The position numbers were made by a program, and so were the translations under genes. The notes beneath the pieces are model-generated. The model was not told where the DNA came from. It searched no databases and saw nothing but the letters and a program-made list of their open reading frames with translations. Shown one piece after another: positions 1 through 11,430 of a DNA stretch of 64,000 bases. Source of the DNA: Rhytidiadelphus loreus (taxonomy: Eukaryota > Streptophyta > Bryopsida > Hypnales > Hylocomiaceae). The stretch lies in the NCBI GenBank assembly GCA_947034895.1, contig OX344762.1, forward strand, positions 8,189,501 to 8,253,500, written 5' to 3'. Numbering within the stretch: position 1 is the first letter of the stretch; each line of letters starts with the position of its first letter.

Positions 1-150
1 AGCCTACATTCAACCACATCAATGCAAATCAACTCATTAGATCCAGGCGTCTGCTTGTTCACACTTTTAATATGCATATATAAGGTTCTCCCTAGCATCC
101 CCTTCCATGATCAATACCATTCACATTTACAGCTTGGAAAAATTTCTCAC

Positions 151-837
151 CTTGCATATATGTGCTCGCCCTTGAACTTGTACACCACTCCATGAGTTCT
201 CAGGTGGAATTAGATGACGAACAGCACTCACAATTTGATCTCTCAACAAAACTTCGCCCAAGGATTCCATGTATTCAATTCCATTTGATGGACCCAACAC
301 CTTCAATGCATCCTCCCACTTGTCCACATCAATCCTATCTGTATGTTTGGCCCACTCTCGCCACACGGATAGCCAATGTAGACGCCTTGTTTCATTCCTT
401 GTACACTCATTTCGTGAGAGTTCCAAATACACAGGGAGAATCGCAAGCTTTCCAGGATCGGTCTTCTGAGATTCCACGAAAGCCTCCAATTCTAGCATGG
501 GCCACTTTGTCCGGGTGAAAAAATCTTCAGATATAATCAATATTGCAACGCGACATTGTCGAGCAGCTTGAAATATAAGTTCAGGAAATTTTATGCCCTT
601 CGGTAAACTATCAGGACGCTTGTCGAAGAAAGGAGAGTACTCCTGTCTTTCCAAATCTACGCACAATTGCTCCGTAAAGTTCTTCTGAGCTCCACTGTGA
701 CTTAGAAATATTTTGTGTTTGGGTTCCAACTCCGGCTCCCTGACAATACCGTTGACAATATTGATGAACGTCAAAAAAGAGACATGAGTAATATACAGGA
801 CCCCCCGTGCAGACTTAGAAGTCGAAATCCTAAGCAA
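151..837 (-). CDS. TIR-domain exon of a plant NLR/TIR-type immune receptor gene (partial)
   Basis: The open frame encodes a TIR domain: the first strand KIFLSHSG, a BB-loop region FFDKRPDSLPKG, and the segment RTKWPMLELEAF, in which the Glu after W-P-M-L matches the conserved catalytic Glu of NAD-cleaving TIR domains. TIR domains of plant immune receptors make nucleotide signals and act with EDS1-type or other helpers; that role is family knowledge. The frame has no in-frame ATG before the domain (the frame opens at a TTG), so this is an internal exon. A good acceptor (pyrimidine run then CTTAG) lies near 832, another near 740. The exon ends at a strong donor, AAG/GTGAGA, at 150/151, so the gene continues leftward out of the window, where an NB-ARC would be expected. 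The residues after the TIR end with IPPENSW and GRAHICK. TIR identity is sure; complete gene structure is not. Confidence 0.8.
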
Positions 838-1423
838 AGGAAATAGAACCCTAATGTATTAATAAAACCAAAGGTCAATGAGATCAACCCGTAGGGAACC
901 CCTCTTTGTTAAAAAAAGTATTAGATCTAAGTGGACCTTGAACAAACCCTACTTGCTCCAATCCGTAAGGGTTATGATTTACGAGGGTCTACATCTGCAG
1001 GGGTCTTCTAAGCATTGGGCCTGGACAAAGAAACCCTACAGTATGTTTCCTCCTCCGGGTCCTCTTTAGAACAAACTAGCCCCAAATGTACATGATAACA
1101 TGTACATTTCTGAAGTATCCTCATACACGATGTGTTGCATGATTAGCATCTCACCCGTGATTGTCACCAACGCTGGAAGAACCCTCGGCTTCATCATCCA
1201 AGAATTGGAGCAACTGTAGTGAGACAACATTGATGATGCAGCACTAAATTAGGTGGCCCATCGTACTTTTTCCCTTTCACATTTCAATCTAAAGAACATG
1301 CTACTAACACCTTAGGTACAAAGTGTAATTCATCATGCACACAAAGGGTTCTTCAAAGTCAGTGCTTAGGTGAGCTCACCTTAGGGCTTCGAATCACAAT
1401 TTCAGAAAAGCATCAAAACTCAC

Positions 1424-1709
1424 CTCCGATAGATCTTCTTCTTCTCCAAAACCCCTTTTCATTTTGATCCTTTGTGTCAATTGCTGCCAACTGCAAGCAG
1501 ATCTCGTCAATCCGAGTTCGTCTTAAGAACTCTGTCAACAAACTTGAGCAGTCAAATGGTAGCAAACTCACAGAAGAGTTCCAATACCTATCGGGAGCCT
1601 GCAAGCGATCTTCCTCCGAAGCAAACACATTTTGTACAGGAACTGAGCTAGGCGCTGGCAGGAGCACAGGCCAGTCGGGACTCCCATTCAGGAGCAGGAG
1701 GGCCGGCAA
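1424..1709 (-). CDS. Possible upstream exon of the TIR gene (unrecognised protein)
   Basis: A minus-strand open frame carries SSVPVQNVFASEEDRLQAPD and then LLTEFLRRTRIDEICLQLAA, with protein-like composition and no in-frame ATG. It runs into a strong donor, GAG/GTGAGT, at 1423/1424, which fits an exon upstream of the TIR exon at 837. However, the intron phase at that donor (1) does not match the phase of the two best acceptors before the TIR exon (2), so either another exon or another splice site is used. I do not recognise the domain. Confidence 0.3.
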
Positions 1710-1769
1710 AATTCTCGATTATACCTTGCGTAACCATCAACCACACCATTTGGACACGCCCAAAATTCA

Positions 1770-2150
1770 GATTCTCACTACCTGCGAAGGGCTTACCACG
1801 TCCAACGACACTCAAAAGTGAAATTCCAGACACAGACTTTCCCTGTCTGAAGCTTGCGTTGTGTTGTGTGCAACAACCCTAAAGTCCCACATACAAGCAA
1901 GGCGAACAATAGCAGCGAGCTTATAACCCTCATCACGACTAACTCAGTGTACGTAGTGTCTGCTTGCTGGGTTTTTTTAAACAAGCGTGTTCAAGAAACA
2001 CACTGCAAGGATTTTCCATCAGGAGGATAGTAGAGTACTAGAGTGTGCTTTTGACGCGGCAGACGCTCAGAGTTTCGGTTCCTCTTTCCTTCCTCCGACT
2101 TGAAGTACGTTTATTAAAGGTACAAACTTGGCTTGTCTTCATGACTTGAC
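1770..2150 (-). promoter_or_regulatory. Probable 5' leader/promoter of the TIR gene
   Basis: This stretch lies directly upstream of the minus-strand exons. It contains a short ATG-started frame at 1933-1793 with a hydrophobic start (MRVISSLLLFALLVCGTLG), which could be a signal-anchor first exon or an upstream ORF. A diverged copy of the same stretch is found at about 22530-23640, where the frame is broken and extra sequence is inserted. No TATA box stands out. Confidence 0.3.
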
Positions 2151-3150
2151 TAATTAGGGCCGGTATATACTTGGGCTAGATTGAAGGCCGGCTGGAACTC
2201 TCCAAGTTTGAACCAATGGGATCATTCAATTTCTCCAAATCCGACCCAAGAGCTTTATACTAGGGTCGGATTGATACCACCACTCATCCTATGTGTCGCC
2301 TTAGGTGGCATGGTTTTGGCGCCAAACTATCCGGCCCCAAGGGAGCAATTGGGCCAAGGTTTTGGGTGGCCTAATTTCTCATCTGGGGCCGGATTGGGCT
2401 CTTCCATTGGTCGTACAAATCTCTACTATTGATAAAGAAAAATTTATTTATTTATTTTTAAAAGCTTCTTCATCTTTGGTTTGATTTCATCTTTGTTTGT
2501 GCAGATTCTTCATTACTCCAAGGTCATGAGCTTTGGATTTGGGTTAAAGTGATGTTGCATAACAAATTTCTATTTTATACATTTTCCTTTAAAAAAGAAG
2601 TAAAAAAATAGTATAACATGAAAAATAATAAATAGTTTTTACTGAGAAAAATAGCATACAGTTAAAGGTGACCCAACTCATAATTGGAGTATTCGTAGGT
2701 TTAACTTCTATTAGATGCATTCATAAAATTATAATTTTAAAAATAAAAACATATAAATTATGAATAGTAAATAAAAAATTAGTAATAAAAAAATAATATT
2801 AATAAAAAAGAAGTGTATATAATATAATTTTCTTTTGTTACAATTAGTTGAATAGCAAAAAATAATTAATTTTAATTTTAATAAGAAATATAAAATATTT
2901 TTAGATAAAAGGGAAAAAATAATAATAATGGATGAAGTAAGATATCCAGTACTTACAGAAAAAACAATTTGTTTGTTAGAACAAAATCAATATACTTTTG
3001 ATGTTAATCAACTAAGATACAAATTTTTTAAAACGGATTGAAGTTTTTTTTAATGTAAAAGGATAACCAAAACCAAATCTTCATGGTTCTAAAAAATTTA
3101 CACTAAATAGTGAAATTAGGTTGCTTGAATATAAGGTAAACTATTCCATT

Positions 3151-3277
3151 ATGAGTAAAAAATGGGAGCAAGTCCATTGTGGGCAAAATTGTAATGGTGG
3201 TGTACATTTCAAAACTTGAATGTACATGACCATTACAATTTTGCCCACAATGGGCTTGCTCTCATTTTGCCCTTACC
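3151..3277. repeat. Foldback (hairpin) element with about 60-bp arms
   Basis: The arms 3151-3209 and 3218-3277 are inverse complements with few mismatches; the core CCATTGTGGGCAAAATTGTA on the left is mirrored on the right. Almost no loop is left, as in foldback MITEs. No target-site duplication is clear. Confidence 0.75.
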
Positions 3278-5164
3278 CCACAAAAGTCACTTTACAAGCC
3301 ATTAAAGTCAAAGTGATATTCCTATAGATATTTTTATTTGCATACACAAAGGTTCATGAGTCCCAATTACAACAATACCTAATTCGAAAATGGTGCATTC
3401 TTGATTCTTGTACAATAACCTGTCTACTAAGTTGTTTCTTCAACCCAAACTTCTTCAATGATTTGAGTTTAGGCTGTGAATTGAAGTAGAAAAAATCATG
3501 TATGTAACTTTTTTCTTAACAATACTAATGATTCTCTTTCATTGTAGATTTTATGTCTTTAGGTGCATGTTTTATATTTTCCAGAATTGAGTAGTAGTAG
3601 ACCCTCATAGAATTTCAAGGATTCAACCCCATAGAAGTTACTAACAAATTATCCAAATGTTTAAGAAGCATTATCATCTACATGACTAAAATAAGTTACC
3701 TATGTGTTGGCATTCAACATGTGCTTTTGAATTTCAACTATATGTAATTGGAAAAGAAAAATTAAAATGACCATGTATACAAAATCATGTGTGCTATAAA
3801 AATTTTACTTCATGAATAAGTCAATTTTTTATAGATAAAGTAGGAATAAAAAGGAAAAGGTTAAAAGAAAGTCTAAAAACTATCTTTTCTATATTTGAAA
3901 TAGAATAAATAGGAAGAAAAACAAAAACAAAATATAAAATATAGAAAAACAAAAAATCTCTTTTTTATTCTTTTGAAATAGAAAAAATAGGAAGAGAAAG
4001 GAGAAGATGTGTATTTTATAATTTTTTGAATTGAGCATTTCAAAAATCCAAGAGCATATTAATCAAGAATTCGGCCTTAGAATCAGGCCTCAACACTTTA
4101 CATTACCTAGGGCTGGAGTGATAAATTGGAATTTGACCCCAAAATTTGGCCTCAACCCTTTACATTATTTGGGGCTGGATTGTGGGCTGGATTGGAGGCA
4201 AATCGAGTTGGCCTTCCATCCAACCCCAGGCCGTGTATATACAGGCCCTAAGATAGGTGGCTCAAATTGCGACCCGCTTCTTGTAACCATCCCTACAAGA
4301 GGCTCTCAAATGGAAACTAAGAGGTTTTGAAATGGACTTTTGATAATGTGAGAGCTTAATAAGGTTTGTTAGATGTTGGTTTATACTTCACATATGGTGT
4401 AATAAGAGCCAAGGTGGGTCAATTTCGAACTAAGAGTGGATACAAGACAGGTGTCCACTTCATTTTTGCAAGAAACACATTTATGGCTGAACATCCTTTT
4501 ACTAAAATGATTCTTAGTCACTCATTAATTCTTGGATTGATATGAAATTTTAGCCACACAAACTAGACTAATAGCCGCAACTTTTTCAACAAAATAAAAT
4601 TGAAAATAGACCTTGTATGAAGAAGTTATAAGCTACCAAAGTTCACTATGATTGAAGAATGTTGGGATTTAGAACTTTGAATTTCTCCCAAACATTCAAA
4701 GCAACTTGAATTGACATGAAAATTTTACCACAATAACTAGACTTCAAGGGGAACATAATTCAACAAATTTTACTGAAAACAAACTTAAAATGAAGGAGAT
4801 AGAACCCCCCCAAGCTGCAGCCAACAAATGCAATTTGGTGAACTCAAATTGAACTTGTGACTTTGATTGGCTCCCAAAAAATCAGTATAACTTGGATTGA
4901 TCTGAAAATTTTATCACACAAACTAGAAGAGAGAGCTCAAATTTTCCAATAAGTTTGATTGAATTTGGAATTCAAATGCAAAAGTTACAGTACTTTGAAT
5001 TGGACTTGAAAGTATGTGAAGACAATATTGGTTCCTTGGGGCGTTTAGGACTTCAGTTTAGCAAAGGTCACATTTAGGAACCTTAAGTATTACTTTTTCA
5101 ATGCTTCACTGCTTGTTTTTGGTCATGCCATATCTTTTTTCAGACCGCGCATGTGTGGGTTTTG

Positions 5165-5345
5165 CAAGACCTAGGATCACAAATAGGTGCCTGTGGCAGA
5201 ATTCTTTGGAAATTCATAAGTAATTCATAAATGCTCCGAAAAATATGAAACCACTTGTGTTAGATTCCGCATCAATTCTTCTTCAAGTGAAAAAATAAGG
5301 GAAAATATTTTTGTGCCTCTGAAACACATCAAAAAGTCCTAACAA
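5165..5345 (+). repeat. Dispersed repeat, copy 1 of 3
   Basis: The stretch begins near GACCTAGGATCACAAATAGG and recurs in the same orientation at about 41405-41570 and 61797-61945. All three share the order 'GAC-CT-G--TCACAA', 'TTCAAAAAT'-like and 'TTGTGTTAG'-like blocks. No coding frame and no ends are recognised. Confidence 0.55.
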
Positions 5346-7548
5346 CCCTTAAAATGTTGCTTTTTGAGCCACCTACCTTAGAATTAGACACACGCCAACA
5401 CCTAGTGTAGATGTCCACCATTGATTAAATACAAACAACTAGGTCCATTTTCAAATTTGAGATGAATCATAAGAAATTAGAAGTTGCCAAAATATGCTAC
5501 ATCATGATTTCTTTGCAATGATTATTTTAGATGTAGGGTGTCATGTAAAATCCAAAATAGTTCAAATGGCTTAACCCTAAAGCACTCCGATGTCCAAAAT
5601 ATGGACAATGTATAGATTGGACAATCCAAAACTTCATCCAATTTTTTTCTTATCTTCATTGAGTAGTTCAGCATTGCAGGGGTGTACAGTATGCGATGAC
5701 AAAGTCTTGAAGTGATTTTTTGTAAATTAAGAAGTACAGAGTAGACAGCTATTAGCTATTAGTTTCTGATGAAATTTTGGAGTGCCCAACACCCTTGGGT
5801 TGTGTAATTAATGATTATTTTCAGAAATGTTCATTTGCAAGGGCTGCAAGTGCAAGTGAGAGGACTGTAGTGCTTGCCTTGGTCGTCAGAGAAACTGATA
5901 TTATTATATACAGTATTTTTGAGCATTTTGTATTCATCTGTACTAAGACCCTTGGAAGTTGTGTTGTGGGGTAGTTGGCATTCAAACACACGCGGACTGC
6001 TTTTCAAATTCAACAAAAATCAAAGTGGTGCTTCTGCCTTCATTGCTTAAGGTTGCAGATAATTTATTTTTAATTATTTAAAAACTAATTCATGTTGTAC
6101 TCAACCATCACCAAATTCAATAGTGACATCAATTGTCCTTACTCATGCACTTCAACATTTTGGAGAGAACACCCAAAAACCTTGATATATTCCTTTTTAG
6201 TGTAGGGCAAACACATCGTGAATTTCGGTCTGAAACCAAAATGTGGACAGTAATGTCAATTGCAAGCTTCAAAAAATCACATGGCTTCTAACTTACAAGT
6301 TGTGATGAAAACAGCATGGTGGAACTCTCCACTATGAGATCATTAGTCTCACATTTTTTCCTAAATTTTTTGATACTTGCAGTGGATGCCTCAAGTGAAA
6401 GTAGTGGCAAAGATGCATCTGTTTGTTAAAGTCCACCCATCAATTTTAGAGGTCAAACATCATAATCATACAATTCACATCAATTTTTTCAAATTTGAGA
6501 TCACAGTTACTGGCATTTTTCTTTGCTCTTTGAGATCAAATGGTTACATCATGCAGTTTCAAGAATTTGCACTCTCTTCTATTGCCTTTCATATTAACCA
6601 TTTTCATGTATTGCAACTTCTCCAGTAATGAATCAATGCACTTCAGGCTTAAACTTGGTTATTCATTATCTATACCAACAATATAATTTAACTCCTAAAG
6701 CCCCTATTCATTTTCTCGCTCAGAAAACACTCAAAATTGTCATTTCTATTGTATTGATTGAAAAAAGTTTAGAAGATAGATTTTTTGAGAATCTAACTAT
6801 AGGATATTTTACTTAACTTGTATGAGATCATGTGGAAATTATTTTGTGAAGTTTGATCATATAGATTGAAAGATATTTGCATTCAAAGTGATATTATTTT
6901 TTACTATGCCCAAGAATTTCAGATGGCTTTCAATTGACCACCATTTGCTTAAGTTTTTTGCAATATTGACTTTGAGGTTAAATTTTTTCTTATGGTTAAT
7001 CATGTTCAGCATATACATACCAATTTTCAAGGCAATCCAAGACACTGAACACATCTAATAAAATCTTGCAATGCCACAATGTCCCAAGAATTGACAATAC
7101 GCCGAGCTATACGCTAGGCTATTTTTAATCAATTTTTCCACCACATATTTTAAGAAAACAAAAATTCAAAGGGTAGATTCAAATATGTACTCATACTTAA
7201 GAAGTGGGAAAAAAAATTGCAAAACTTCAAAATCTCTAATTTCTACTAGCATTTTATGCTTGTTGCAACAACCTAACAAGCAAACAAAATGGCTAGTCTT
7301 TGTACAAAGGGCCCCTAGATGTTTCCAATAAGTTCCCAATTAATAAAAAAATTGGAAATTTTCTTAATACTTAATTTAAGTGAAACTTGCAATTTAAGTA
7401 TGGTATCCCCATGGCCCCATACTTCTGGTCCAATGCTCCTTGTCCATTCCAACAGCCCTAGCCCTAGTGAAAGTCAATGACATTCAACATGTATATGTTG
7501 CCCCCTTTCTCCTATTTAAAAAAAAATGATTGTAACTTGTCAACCATC

Positions 7549-7793
7549 ATGGTCAATTTCATTAAAATGGCGGTATTCCATTAAAATGGCACAAAATGAA
7601 ACCATTGAAAGAATGAAAACAATGGAAAGATTGTCCGAGGGGAGTGGAAATGCATGAACTAGGAGTGATTTGAATGTGCTAGGCATAAAATTGGCACACG
7701 TATGACCCTATCGCGGTACACTTGTTTTCTTTGTAGAAGATATTCCATTAAAATGGTATGCGGAATACCGCCATTTTAACAAAATTGACCCAT
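7549..7793 (+). mobile_element. MITE, ATGGTCAATTT family, copy 1
   Basis: Terminal inverted repeats of at least 25 bp (ATGGTCAATTTCATTAAAAT at the left) bound a 245-bp element. An inverted copy lies at 15633-15878. The paralogous stretch at about 26760 (block X') joins TTGTAACTTGTCAAC directly to the right flank and lacks the element, so this is an insertion. Confidence 0.75.
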
Positions 7794-8395
7794 GATGGGT
7801 CAAATTTTAAATCAAATTATATATCCACAAAGCCCTTGAGACATCCAATCTTCACAAAATGTTTCAAAAAATCATGCCAAAAATTGAGATCATAGATATG
7901 TGCCCAAACCTTCAAGAGTCTTTATAAGAGATTAAAACTAAAATCTACAATTGTTCCAAGATATTGAATTATTCCATTTTAGACATTTGACTATAGAAAA
8001 GTTAGCACCCACGAACCCCCTTGTAAGTTTTTGAAGCCTTGGAAATAAGAGTTGGCAATCACCACCCTCATTGTATGCTTCAACAACCATAAAAAATGGT
8101 TGATGGTTGCCAATATGCTTGTAGCTATGATCTTGTAGTTGCAAATTGATTTTTCATTGCAATTAAACCTGTGAACAAAGTGGTGTTAAAGGCCTTCGTC
8201 ATTAATTGGTCACAATCAATTGCCTTGACTTTTCAAATCCAAAACTAATTTGACCCTCTCTAAAGTCTAAACCGGCATTCAATATCCTTCTCATTTTCCA
8301 CTAAATCATCACACTTTTCACATTCAATCATTCTAATGATTCGATAGAGGTAGTTAATATGACTACTGATTAACCCAAATATTCACCACCAAAAT

Positions 8396-8608
8396 GGGGA
8401 GTTTCATTAAAATGGTGCCATTCTACAACTTTGGTACGTTTATGGTTTAGACCGTGTGGTCTAAAATCTATACATGTACTAGTTGACACTTCTATAGTTT
8501 AAACTATGCAGTCTAAAATGTATACCTATCCTAGATACCACTTTTATGGTTAAAACCGCACGGTCTGAAAATGATGTATGAAATATATTATTTTAATGAA
8601 ATTCCCTC
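8396..8608. mobile_element. Small TIR element with three internal hairpin units
   Basis: The ends GGGGAGTTTCATTAAAATGG and its mirror bound 213 bp. Inside are three imperfect tandem units of about 55-60 bp, each with a short hairpin (TAGACC-GTGT-GGTCTA in the first). The ends share the core TTTCATTAAAATGG with the ATGGTCAATTT MITE family. Confidence 0.6.
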
Positions 8609-8930
8609 AATTAAAGTTCTTTTAAATTGCACATGTTTTTTGGGTGTTTGGGGCATCCAAAGTAAAGTAATAGATTTTGATTTTTTCCTAGAGTCGCCTA
8701 ATTTCTTTTTGAGATTGGAAAATTAAAAGAACTTCTAAGGAATCTAATTTTTACAAAGATCAAAGAGTTGTTTTAAAAGTTATCTGGTCATTTTGTTTTA
8801 ACCTCCAATTCGGACCATTAGAGCACAGTATTATTCTGCTTTGAAAACTTGCATAATTCTTCTTAACACAAATCTGAAGTCATTAGATCTTTCCACAAAG
8901 TAGAAGCTCGACAATAGCACATTAATAGAC

Positions 8931-9513
8931 GTGATAGCTCACTCATGCTCTCCTTCACGCCTCCTTTGTGTCGGTGTCAGTGTTCCCTGATTTACCACCT
9001 CTGGACAATGTGTCTAAACTACTCAAGCCTTGTGGCATTGATAGCTTTCAGACTCTTCCAATGAACTCTTAGACTCCGTCCAATTTAACACTCTACTACT
9101 GGAATCCCCTCTGGAAGTGGGACTTGCAAAACTGCTGACCTTCACAAAACCCTAAAGTTTGTTCTCTAATTAATTAACCATCTCGTGCCACAAATTATTT
9201 GGATGCTAAGTAACTTCCTTGCGATTGAACGCTTTGGCATTTACAGCTAGCTCTTCAGCTACCTTGATAAGTTATCAGTTTTGCGTGGATACATTCGCAG
9301 AATGTCAGTGCACAAATTGAACATAAGTTGCTTGTCTTCAGCCATTCGAATTGCCTCGTTAGACACCATCAGTGTGCAAATTAATTTGGAACTCCTATCT
9401 ATCGGTGGCAAGAACTCAAGTCCGGTGCGGGTTGAAGTACAGATAATGTGCATGTTGGACATTGCGATTGTTGCAAAGCTCAATTTCAAGTAGCTAGATA
9501 TGACGAGAGAGAA
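8931..9513 (+). repeat. GLP downstream flank type 1 (direct copy at 16330-16935)
   Basis: This stretch, starting at GATAGCTCACTCATGCTCTC, is repeated in the same orientation at 16338-16935. In both places it runs into the 3' end of a minus-strand GLP. It includes a minus-strand open frame (9259-9489) whose counterpart at 16694-16903 is also open. No known domain is recognised. Confidence 0.8.
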
Positions 9514-9545
9514 AGGTACCAGCCATGCCCGGCAGCAGGCCTCGA

Positions 9546-9551
9546 TTTATT
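9546..9551 (-). terminator. Polyadenylation signal of GLP1
   Basis: AATAAA on the minus strand, about 250 bases after the stop codon. It is conserved in GLP2, GLP3 and GLP4, and altered to AATGAA in the relic at 16.9 kb. Confidence 0.6.
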
Positions 9552-9801
9552 GACGAGAATAAGAAGCTAAATTCACACAAGTGCTCCATGCAATGAATTG
9601 AATCTGGCTGCTGCAGCCCCTATTCATGCAACAGATTGCAATTTCCGAAACTAAAGAAGTAATGTACGACAGACTAGACGCGTGGGGCCGGACAAACAAA
9701 GAATTTGGAACTCAAAGGGAGCGCAAGCAGTCACAGACGGAGAGGAAATCAATTCCATGAAGCTGCCTGCCTGCCATGCATTCGATCACGAGCTTAAATA
9801 T

Positions 9802-11034
9802 TCAGCGAGGATACGACTCCTTCAGCTTCTGCACCGTGGCGGCGTCCACGCCGAAAGACTTCTCGATCACGGCGCTCGTGATGTTCGGCTCGAAGATCTG
9901 CACAGCCACCAGCAAGCACATGCACGGGTCGGTCGGCCGTCAAGGGCAACGCAAATAACACTTCGATCGTGGGGTACGTACGTGATTCGAAATTGAACCC
10001 AAACAGCAGTGAAGGCGCCATGCAATCAGAAGCACACCTAGCTATATATGTAGCAGACCTCTGTACGGTGGGGTGCCATTCAATTAAAGAATGAAGCGGT
10101 ATCTATCTATCCTTCCTTCATGCCGTGGATGAGATGCATACCTGGTTGACTGTGGTGAGGAATCCTGGGCTCTGCGAGTTGAACGAGTTGAAGGTGATCG
10201 AGGTCTCATTGGCCACGTTGAGCTGGAAGTGCGACAGGCCTCTCGGGAAGACGATCACGTCGCCTGGCAGCAGCGTGGCGGCGAACAGCTGGTTGTCCTC
10301 GCTCACGAAGCCCGTGTACACGCTGCCCTTGATCACGAACAAAGTTTCGGTGCCGCGCGGGTGCGTGTGCAGCGGGATCACGCCGCCCAAGTCGAAGTCC
10401 AGTCTGGCGTGCGTGATGCCCTGGGTGTTGATGCCCGGGTACAACAGCGGCGTGGCTATTACGGCAATCGCACCCGTGGGGGTCTGGGTCACGTCGCCGG
10501 CTGCAGCAGATTGGAAGGTACAATGTATTAATTCACCACACATGAATTGCGATCCAACTCTTAATGAATGCGAACTTCATCGGCAAAGTACAGGAACTAA
10601 TTGAGGCCTCTCATTGATGTGCAGCTAGCTAGTGAAGTCGTCCAGCTATGTCCGATTATTGAAACATGATCAGACACTTTGGGTAATTCTCCATGGTGCA
10701 TGGAAGCCTGAACTTCCACTCTAAAGCCGGGTGGCTAGAAACGAAGGCAACCAACTAAGACGGTGGTACACATGATCAGGGATTCAGGTTCGAATAAACC
10801 TGCAGTTCGGAAGCCGGTGTAGACGAAGTCGCTGATGGAGACATTGGAGCGGGGCTTGCAAGGGAAGCCATTTATCAGCGGCGCGTTGGCCGACAGATCC
10901 GCCACGCAGTAGTCTTGCAAGGGATCGGGATCCGCCGCCATCACCACAGCGGCCACCGACAGCATGGCGCACGCCATGGCGAGCATCTTCCAGCTCATGC
11001 TCGTGGTTACCGTGCAATTGGCGAACTTCCCCAT
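9802..11034 (-). CDS. Germin-like protein 1 (three exons)
   Basis: Exons 11034-10800, 10500-10142 and 9897-9802 give a 229-residue secreted cupin, the usual GLP length. Residues 1-33 form a signal peptide ending in SVAAVVMA. Cys43 (QDYC) and Cys59 (GFPC) form the conserved disulphide. Germin box 1 is [14 protein letters not shown] with ligands His123, His125 and Glu130; box 2 is [17 protein letters not shown] with ligand His169. All four metal ligands are kept, so a Mn-binding hexameric apoplastic protein is expected (oxalate oxidase, superoxide dismutase or a non-enzymatic role; not decidable here). Donors are CAG/GTTTAT and CAG/GTATGC; acceptors end CTGCTGCAG and GGCTGTGCAG. Intron phases are 1 and 0. 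The protein is identical to GLP2 and ends KLKESYPR. Confidence 0.93.
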
Positions 11035-11258
11035 TTCTAGCTGCAGGTCTGATGTAATTCGGATCCTCGTCTGAATTGGATTGAAGCTTGAGGTTTGAGG
11101 TGAATGAAGACTGAGCTAGCTAGGTAGATGATGATCGAGTACTGGAAGAGACTAATTTCGCAGACCTGTAGCGAGAGTCGACCTTCTGGAATTCCAGTGT
11201 GGGCGCCAAGGTCGATCGATGAGTGAGTGATGAGTATTGCAGCTCATTGCTGGGTCGA

Positions 11259-11264
11259 TTTATA
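11259..11264 (-). promoter_or_regulatory. TATA box of GLP1
   Basis: TATAAA on the minus strand, about 225 bases upstream of the ATG, in the same position in all four GLP promoters. A transcription start about 30 bases downstream is inferred. Confidence 0.7.
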
Positions 11265-11430
11265 CTTGCCCACTGCTGCAGGACTCACGTACGTCCGCCG
11301 GAGCAATCTGCAGATTTCCTTGCACCGTGTCGTCCCTAGTCTGGATTGGAGCTTTCCAGGTGGCTGTTGGGAAAGGTAGGAGAAATGGCGGATCGTCCTC
11401 GCAAGTCCATGAGCTCGCAGCACGGAGAAG

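Larger units (their letters stand above)
1750..8200 (+). repeat. Segmental duplication block X (direct copy X' at 22.5-27.06 kb)
   Basis: Colinear matches in the same orientation tie this block to X': 1770-1930 with 22530-22680, 2080-2150 with 23560-23640, 5390-5560 with 23640-23830, 6640-7330 with 23950-24300, and 7380-8200 with 26520-27060. Divergence and indels are substantial. Insertions on each side can be read against the other copy. Confidence 0.75.
2160..8930. other. AT-rich intergenic block with decayed repeats, no credible gene
   Basis: No ORF with protein-like composition is present. The block contains a foldback element (3151-3277), two small inverted-repeat elements (7549-7793, 8396-8608) and a dispersed repeat copy (5165-5345). 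Most of 1.75-8.2 kb recurs in diverged form at 22.5-27.06 kb. Confidence 0.7.
9513..11430. repeat. Palindrome A, left arm
   Basis: Each base pairs with the right arm at 24303 minus its coordinate, with no indel seen. The segments I compared by eye, introns and UTRs included, were identical. The arm holds GLP1 and its promoter. Confidence 0.9.

Noticed and set aside
4031..4330. ORF of 99 residues in block X
   Set aside because: Low-complexity composition with repeated GGCCTCAACCCTTTACATTA-type sequence; it looks like repeat debris.
10125..10604. A 159-residue ORF antisense to GLP exon 2 (and its copies in the other three genes)
   Set aside because: It is the open antisense frame of a GC-rich exon, explained by the GLP coding sequence.
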